A DNA stretch of 9,662 bases, from contig JAUUZS010000114.1 in assembly GCA_030589835.1 (NCBI GenBank), forward strand, positions 1 through 9,662. The letters are read 5' to 3'. The position numbers and the translations under genes are program-made. Under the pieces are notes generated by a model. That model saw nothing but the letters and a program-made list of their open reading frames with translations, was not told the origin of the DNA and searched no databases. This DNA comes from Cyclobacteriaceae bacterium. GTDB lineage: Bacteria > Bacteroidota > Bacteroidia > Cytophagales > Cyclobacteriaceae. How positions within the stretch are numbered: position 1 is the stretch's first letter; each line of letters begins with the position of its first letter. Below are positions 5,993-9,662 of the stretch, in pieces.

Positions 5993-6865
5993 TTATAAAC
6001 TTCTGACTTCTGCCGGGCGATGGATTTTCTTTACCAATCCCTGAAGGACTTTTCCGGGTCCACACTCAATAAATTCGGTACCACCGTCTGCCACCATTTT
6101 CTGTACTGACTGAGTCCACCTTACCGGGGCGGTCAGCTGTGCAATGAGATTTTCTTTTATGGTTTCAATATCTGCCGACGGCAGTGCAGTGGCATTTTGA
6201 TATACCGGGCATATTGGAATTGCAAATTTCGTATTCTTAATGGCCTCTTCAAGTTCTTTTCTTGCCGACTCCATAAGTGGTGAGTGAAATGCCCCACCCA
6301 CAGGTAGAGGCAATGCTCTTTTTGCTCCCGCCTCTTTCATTTTAGCGCAAGCGATTTCGATGCCTTTATTTGATCCGGAAATCACGAGTTGACCGGGACA
6401 ATTATAATTAGCAGCAACTACTACCTCATCAATATCAGCACATACATCTTCTACCACCTGGTCGTCAAGGCCTATAATGGCTGCCATAGTGGAAGGATTT
6501 GCTACACAAGCTTTTTGCATGGCATTGGCTCTTGCTGCGACCAGCTTCAGGCCGTCTTCAAAATTGAGTGCCCTGTTTGCAACAAGCGCAGAAAATTCAC
6601 CCAAAGAATGACCTGCAACCATGTCGGGATGGAAATCATCTGAAATCAGGGCAAGTAATACCGAATGTAGAAAAATGGCCGGCTGTGTGACATTGGTTTG
6701 TTTCAGCTCCTCTGCTGTGCCATCAAACATGATGTCTGTAATACGGAAACCCAACATATTATTTGCTGATTCAAAAAGTACTTTTGCCTTCTCAAAATTG
6801 TCGTATAAATCTTTACCCATTCCTGGGAATTGTGCCCCCTGACCCGGAAATACATATGCTTTCAT
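5993..6865 (-). CDS. fabD: Malonyl-CoA:ACP transacylase (fatty acid synthesis)
   Basis: This cytosolic enzyme moves malonyl from CoA to acyl carrier protein, supplying the extender unit for type II fatty acid synthesis. With the start at 6865 it has 290 residues, within the normal range. The start MKAYVFPGQGAQ is typical of the family. The nucleophile S87 lies in GHSLGEFSAL, R112 fits the malonate-carboxylate-binding arginine, H194 in GGAFHSPLM completes the catalytic pair, and ECGPGKVL near 267-274 is the usual C-terminal motif. The open frame reaches up to 6901, but I choose 6865 because the extra 12 residues are not family-like and because a good -7 box (6890-6897) lies inside the extension. 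Other fab genes are not adjacent, so it appears to be transcribed alone. Confidence 0.96.
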   Translation of the reverse strand: MKAYVFPGQGAQFPGMGKDLYDNFEKAKVLFESANNMLGFRITDIMFDGTAEELKQTNVTQPAIFLHSVLLALISDDFHPDMVAGHSLGEFSALVANRALNFEDGLKLVAARANAMQKACVANPSTMAAIIGLDDQVVEDVCADIDEVVVAANYNCPGQLVISGSNKGIEIACAKMKEAGAKRALPLPVGGAFHSPLMESARKELEEAIKNTKFAIPICPVYQNATALPSADIETIKENLIAQLTAPVRWTQSVQKMVADGGTEFIECGPGKVLQGLVKKIHRPAEVRSL

Positions 6866-6889
6866 ATTTTCTTGATTTTGTTCGAGCTG

Positions 6890-6897
6890 CAAAGCTA
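6890..6897 (-). promoter_or_regulatory. Candidate Bacteroidota -7 element for fabD
   Basis: On the minus strand TAGCTTTG is an exact match to TAnnTTTG. It lies about 25 bases before the ATG at 6865, giving a short leader. The -33 region is only T-rich, without a clear TTG. The box supports the 6865 start over 6901. Confidence 0.4.
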
Positions 6898-6962
6898 ACA
6901 TAATTGAAAATAAAAGTCGAAAAATTTAGGCCGATTTTAATTTGAACAATGGAAGGTAGAGC

Positions 6963-6979
6963 TTTCGCTAAAAGCGAAA
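6963..6979. repeat. TTTCGC-TAAAA-GCGAAA hairpin
   Basis: A perfect 6-bp inverted repeat with a 5-base centre lies between the divergent fabD and beta-barrel genes. It is not followed by a T-run on the plus strand and is upstream of both genes, so it is unlikely to be a terminator. It could be a protein site or a remnant of a palindromic repeat. Confidence 0.35.
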
Positions 6980-7041
6980 AGGTAAAAGGTGAATGAAAAA
7001 AAAGACATTAATTGAGACCTTTCAAATAACCCTATTGTGAC

Positions 7042-7065
7042 TTACATTTTAAATGTAAATTTACA
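7042..7065. promoter_or_regulatory. Overlapping palindromes built from TTACA/TGTAA half-sites, probable operator
   Basis: TTACATTT-T-AAATGTAA (7042-7058) is a perfect 8-bp-arm palindrome. It overlaps a second perfect 12-bp palindrome, TGTAAATTTACA (7054-7065), which shares its right arm. This gives three alternating half-sites (7042-7046, 7054-7058, 7061-7065), the kind of arrangement bound by dimeric regulators. It lies about 92 bp upstream of the -7 box of the beta-barrel/M43 operon. The regulator cannot be named. Confidence 0.4.
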
Positions 7066-7156
7066 AAGCTACCTTTTGGATATATTTTTAGTGAAACAAA
7101 AAAAGCGAATCAAACTTAATCAAAAGGCCGGTTAATTTCCCATCGATTAAGGTTAC

Positions 7157-7164
7157 TATTTTTG
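7157..7164 (+). promoter_or_regulatory. Candidate -7 element for the beta-barrel/M43 operon
   Basis: TATTTTTG matches TAnnTTTG exactly and lies 75 bp before the preferred start at 7239. No clear -33 TTG is seen at the expected spacing, so the call is tentative. Confidence 0.35.
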
Positions 7165-7238
7165 TATGAAAACCAATCAATGATGAGTGTGATTTGATTT
7201 AAGGATTGATGGACAATTAGGTGATTAAATTATTTAGA

Positions 7239-7895
7239 ATGAATACCATGAGTAGAAGGCATAAAAGTGCAATGGTTTATGCTTTTTGTCTTTTTTTTGC
7301 TATTACACCTGTAATGGCCAGCCAGTTTGAGGATAGCCTTTTCCTTGAGCCACAAAAATTTAAATTTGGCATTCACCTTGCAATGTCCATGAAGTATTTC
7401 AATTATGGAGATCTTCAGGCATTGGAAGTAGCATCGGATTATACAATTGGGGGAAGTTTCGGATTTGTGTTTGATTGGAGATTGTCAAATTATTACCATT
7501 TAAGGTTCGGGCCATTATACGAGTATCAGTCCTTGTCAAATGTGTATAGTGACGATCTTAACTCCTCCGAAATATCTTTTACCAACCATAATGTCGGGTT
7601 TAATTTTTTTCCTGTTGTATTCTGTGTGGGCGATAAAGTGAGTCCTGAGATATCCGTAGGAGGTTTTTACAATTATATTATTTCTTCTGAGGAGGTTACT
7701 ACGCTCAATGGGCAGATCCTGGAAAATATCAGGTTTGAAACGAATAAGCAGCAATATGGGTTGGTGTTTGGGGTGGGGATTTATTTAGGCCGTAAATTAC
7801 TGGAAGTAAGATATAAAAAATCCTTGTCGGAGTATGTGGTTTCCGGGAATCTTGAAAATAGCATTAACCAGGTAAAACTCGTAATTGTATTGTAA
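7239..7895 (+). CDS. Outer-membrane beta-barrel-like protein with signal peptide
   Basis: The preferred ATG at 7239 gives 218 residues (MNTMSRRHK...). A GTG at 7221 and an ATG at 7248 are in-frame alternatives. The N-terminus is a typical secretion signal: basic RRHK, a hydrophobic core (AMVYAFCLFFAI) and a likely signal peptidase I site after PVMA. The mature part lacks hydrophobic helices and shows alternating aromatic/Gly-rich strands (FKFGIHLAMSMKYF, GGSFGFVFDWRL, YHLRFGPLYEY, EISVGGFYNYII, YGLVFGVGIYLG, LLEVRYKKSL), ending in the strand VKLVIVL. This matches small 8-10-strand barrels common in Bacteroidota, such as PorT-like/OMP_b-brl proteins. Fold and location are inferred from pattern; function is unknown. 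Its TAA overlaps the ATG of the M43 lipoprotein gene (TAATG), so the two are almost surely co-transcribed and translationally coupled. Confidence 0.85.
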   Translation: MNTMSRRHKSAMVYAFCLFFAITPVMASQFEDSLFLEPQKFKFGIHLAMSMKYFNYGDLQALEVASDYTIGGSFGFVFDWRLSNYYHLRFGPLYEYQSLSNVYSDDLNSSEISFTNHNVGFNFFPVVFCVGDKVSPEISVGGFYNYIISSEEVTTLNGQILENIRFETNKQQYGLVFGVGIYLGRKLLEVRYKKSLSEYVVSGNLENSINQVKLVIVL

Positions 7896-9662
7896 TGAAG
7901 CATATTAGTGTTTTCTCGTCCCTACTCGTAATTTTAATTGTTTTTGCCTGTGTGAAGGACCGGGAAGTTGAGTATTCGTTGGTGCTGAGTAGTATTGAAG
8001 GTTTAGAAATCAGCATCGATGAAAATGTGTTTATTGTTGACGACAGGAAGGAGATTCTTGATTTGGAAGTGAAATTCCTTGATCAATCGGGAAATGAACT
8101 CGAACTGGGGAATGCCATAAAAGCAGAAATCTGGATCGATGATTCCTTAAGTTTAGATGCCGAAATTGATTTGTCTGTTGAGAAGATTTACGAAGTTAAA
8201 ATTGCTTATCCAGCATTTGGTGAACTATCGAGCAACACAATTGAAATATTTGTTCTTCCATTGAAAAATGCGGTCGACAACATTGAGATTTCACTAAAAG
8301 ACCAAAATTCAGTATTCATTAAATATGAAGATACACTGGATTTTTCCTCATACCTCAATGCGGTCATTACAGACACACTTGGTAATGTGCATGAGCTGAA
8401 TGCCGTAATCCATACCTTTGATTTTCATGTAGATGGGCAAGAAATTAGTAGCCGTTTGCTCACAGATTTCCCTAACGGTCATGTAAGTGTGTCCATATCT
8501 ATGGGGGGAATAACGAGTAACATGGTGGATATAGAAGTCCTGGATCCTACAAGTGGGATTAAACGCATAGCATTGGGACTATCAGACGACAGCCGAAATT
8601 TATATGCACTGGCAGGAAAAACCAGCTATAATTTTGAATATACGGCATGGGATTTTGAAGATGAGGAAGTGAATCTGAATTTATTCGAATTAAATGCCAA
8701 TGATATCACCTATACCCGTTTGACAGACATACCCATTTCTGTTCCGGGCGAAATAAACGTACAGTTGGTTGCCCATGGCATTAAAAGTAATGTGCTGAAA
8801 ATTATATCGCGGGAAGACGTGGCCATAGAAACCAATATATTGCCCATTATTTTTCATATTGTTCACAATGGTGATCCTCTGGGTTCGCCAGAAAATCTGC
8901 CGGCAACTTATGTAGAAGAAGAACTGACGCTGATAAACAACGCCTATGACAATTCCCACAAGGATAATTTAACCAAAAGTATGAATGCCGTAAATAGTCA
9001 CATTCAATTTGAATTGGCAAGCGAGGATCCGGATGGAGTCGCACTGGCGGAAACGGGCATTCACAGAATGCAGGTAACTACTGATGTTTTTGAGACCTTT
9101 GGGGACGATACAAAACAGTTTATGTTCGATAATATGTGGGACGCTAATCAATATATCAATGTGTTTGTCCTTAATGTTGACGACAATTATAGTTATTCTT
9201 TTTTCCCCACTCTTTTTAGCGAGAACCTGCCTGGAGTCTATTCTACCTCGGATGAAAATTATCAGCTGAATTATTATTATGGAATTATGTTCAATAATAC
9301 TCATTTTGGAAGTTTTAATTCTGTATTGGCTCATGAGATTGGTCATTTTATGGGTCTTGAGCATACCTGGGTCAATGAATCCTTAACCACCTGTTTCAAT
9401 AGCGATTATATAAATGATACTCAGGATTACGTGAATACAGATAGTTCCATCGATGGGGAATTTAGATTTGATTGCGATAACCAACGCTTCCTGTCCACTA
9501 ATTTTATGGATTACAATTACGGCAATTACAATAGTTTTACCTATGACCAAAGAGACAGAATGCACACCGTAATAGACAATGCATTATTTTTTCCAAGAGA
9601 TGAATCAGCCGGGGGAAGGCGTGTAAAGTATGGAGAAAAAGGAACACTTGATCTATCCATAA
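7895..9662 (+). CDS. Lipoprotein M43 (pappalysin/cytophagalysin-like) zinc metalloprotease with Ig-like repeats (partial, 3' end outside)
   Basis: The frame is open for 589 codons from the ATG at 7895 to the window edge. The N-terminus is a lipoprotein signal with VFAC, C19 being the likely lipidated residue. The next residues VKDRE resemble the Lys-acidic export signals of surface lipoproteins in Bacteroidota, so surface display is plausible. Residues about 25-305 form three Ig-like units of 90-95 residues, each ending in a similar strand: SNTIEIFV at 113, SNMVDIEV at 208 and SNVLKIIS at 298. The catalytic domain starts near 310 (ILPIIFHIVHNGDP). It has the zinc motif HEIGHFMGLEH (H480, E481, H484, H490) and the Met-turn with MDY (M538), as in M43 metzincins. 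C500 and C527 may form a disulfide. No missing catalytic residue is seen. The substrate is unknown; a cell-surface endopeptidase coupled to the beta-barrel partner is the likeliest role. Confidence 0.93.
   Translation, partial: MKHISVFSSLLVILIVFACVKDREVEYSLVLSSIEGLEISIDENVFIVDDRKEILDLEVKFLDQSGNELELGNAIKAEIWIDDSLSLDAEIDLSVEKIYEVKIAYPAFGELSSNTIEIFVLPLKNAVDNIEISLKDQNSVFIKYEDTLDFSSYLNAVITDTLGNVHELNAVIHTFDFHVDGQEISSRLLTDFPNGHVSVSISMGGITSNMVDIEVLDPTSGIKRIALGLSDDSRNLYALAGKTSYNFEYTAWDFEDEEVNLNLFELNANDITYTRLTDIPISVPGEINVQLVAHGIKSNVLKIISREDVAIETNILPIIFHIVHNGDPLGSPENLPATYVEEELTLINNAYDNSHKDNLTKSMNAVNSHIQFELASEDPDGVALAETGIHRMQVTTDVFETFGDDTKQFMFDNMWDANQYINVFVLNVDDNYSYSFFPTLFSENLPGVYSTSDENYQLNYYYGIMFNNTHFGSFNSVLAHEIGHFMGLEHTWVNESLTTCFNSDYINDTQDYVNTDSSIDGEFRFDCDNQRFLSTNFMDYNYGNYNSFTYDQRDRMHTVIDNALFFPRDESAGGRRVKYGEKGTLDLSI

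Larger units (their letters stand above)
6902..7220. other. Divergent intergenic region rich in palindromes, no gene seen
   Basis: The region between divergent fabD and the beta-barrel gene has no convincing ORF; a 15-codon ATG frame at 6993-7040 is too short to support. It holds a TTTCGC/GCGAAA hairpin at 6963-6979, a loose inverted pair AAGGTAGAGCTTT (6953-6965) with AAAGCTACCTT (7065-7075), the TTACA/TGTAA palindrome cluster at 7042-7065, and a -7 box at 7157-7164. Confidence 0.55.

Noticed and set aside
6993..7040. 15-codon ATG frame starting MKKK in the fabD/barrel spacer
   Set aside because: The start looks signal-like, but the frame is too short and lies in an AT-rich spacer with no other support.
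7536..7754. Minus-strand frame inside the beta-barrel gene
   Set aside because: It is a shadow frame; the plus strand encodes a protein with signal peptide and beta-strand pattern.
8690..9565. Several minus-strand and one plus-strand frame within the M43 gene
   Set aside because: The plus-strand frame from 7895 carries the zinc motif and stays open to the window end; the others are shadows.

Overview
The window looks like a piece of a Bacteroidota chromosome, most likely from the Cytophagales or a related order. The evidence is the moderately AT-rich sequence, the lack of clear Shine-Dalgarno sites, matches to the Bacteroidota -7 promoter element (TAnnTTTG), and the gene types: a lipoprotein LTA4H-like M1 aminopeptidase, a short CstA, a beta-barrel plus M43 lipoprotein pair, and a FeoB-associated-type small Cys protein. 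G-rich dispersed intergenic repeats fit the same group. I see no rRNA, tRNA, CRISPR array or intact transposase gene.

Layout. Positions 2-112 may hold the tail of a gene entering from the left. Positions 308-454 encode a 48-aa membrane-anchored small protein with a CxxC. Positions 480-718 are a composite repeat region: three copies of a 43-bp unit, then a TAGGTGCTAGG-type repeat. That repeat abuts the 3' end of a minus-strand radical SAM/SPASM gene (711-1727). Just upstream of this gene's start is a 201-bp element with 8-bp terminal inverted repeats and perfect 8-bp flanking direct repeats, the structure of a MITE. Next comes a hairpin-rich stretch (about 2000-2135) that looks like the RNA leader of the plus-strand M1 aminopeptidase (2175-4052).

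The M1 gene converges on a minus-strand CstA-family transporter (4127-5767). The 74 bp between them carry a second copy of the TAGGTGC/CTGGGAACTGG repeat. Upstream of cstA a 150-bp segment is closed by perfect 13-bp inverted repeats and has a 10-bp hairpin inside. Beyond it lies fabD (5993-6865, minus). The intergenic region between fabD and the next plus-strand gene has strong palindromes that look like operators, plus one candidate -7 box for each direction. The last two genes overlap by one base (TAATG): an outer-membrane beta-barrel-like protein (7239-7895) and a large lipoprotein with three Ig-like repeats and an M43 (pappalysin/cytophagalysin-type) zinc protease domain, cut off by the window end (7895-9662).

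Most genes are metabolic or cell-envelope genes without an obvious common pathway. The two clearest themes are envelope proteolysis (two zinc peptidase lipoproteins of different clans, one coupled to a beta-barrel gene) and an unusual density of non-coding repeats and inverted repeats placed exactly at gene starts and stops. I found no convincing new defence or mobile system. The most original signals are the MITE-like insertion, the M1 leader structures, and the repeat family that supplies stop codons.
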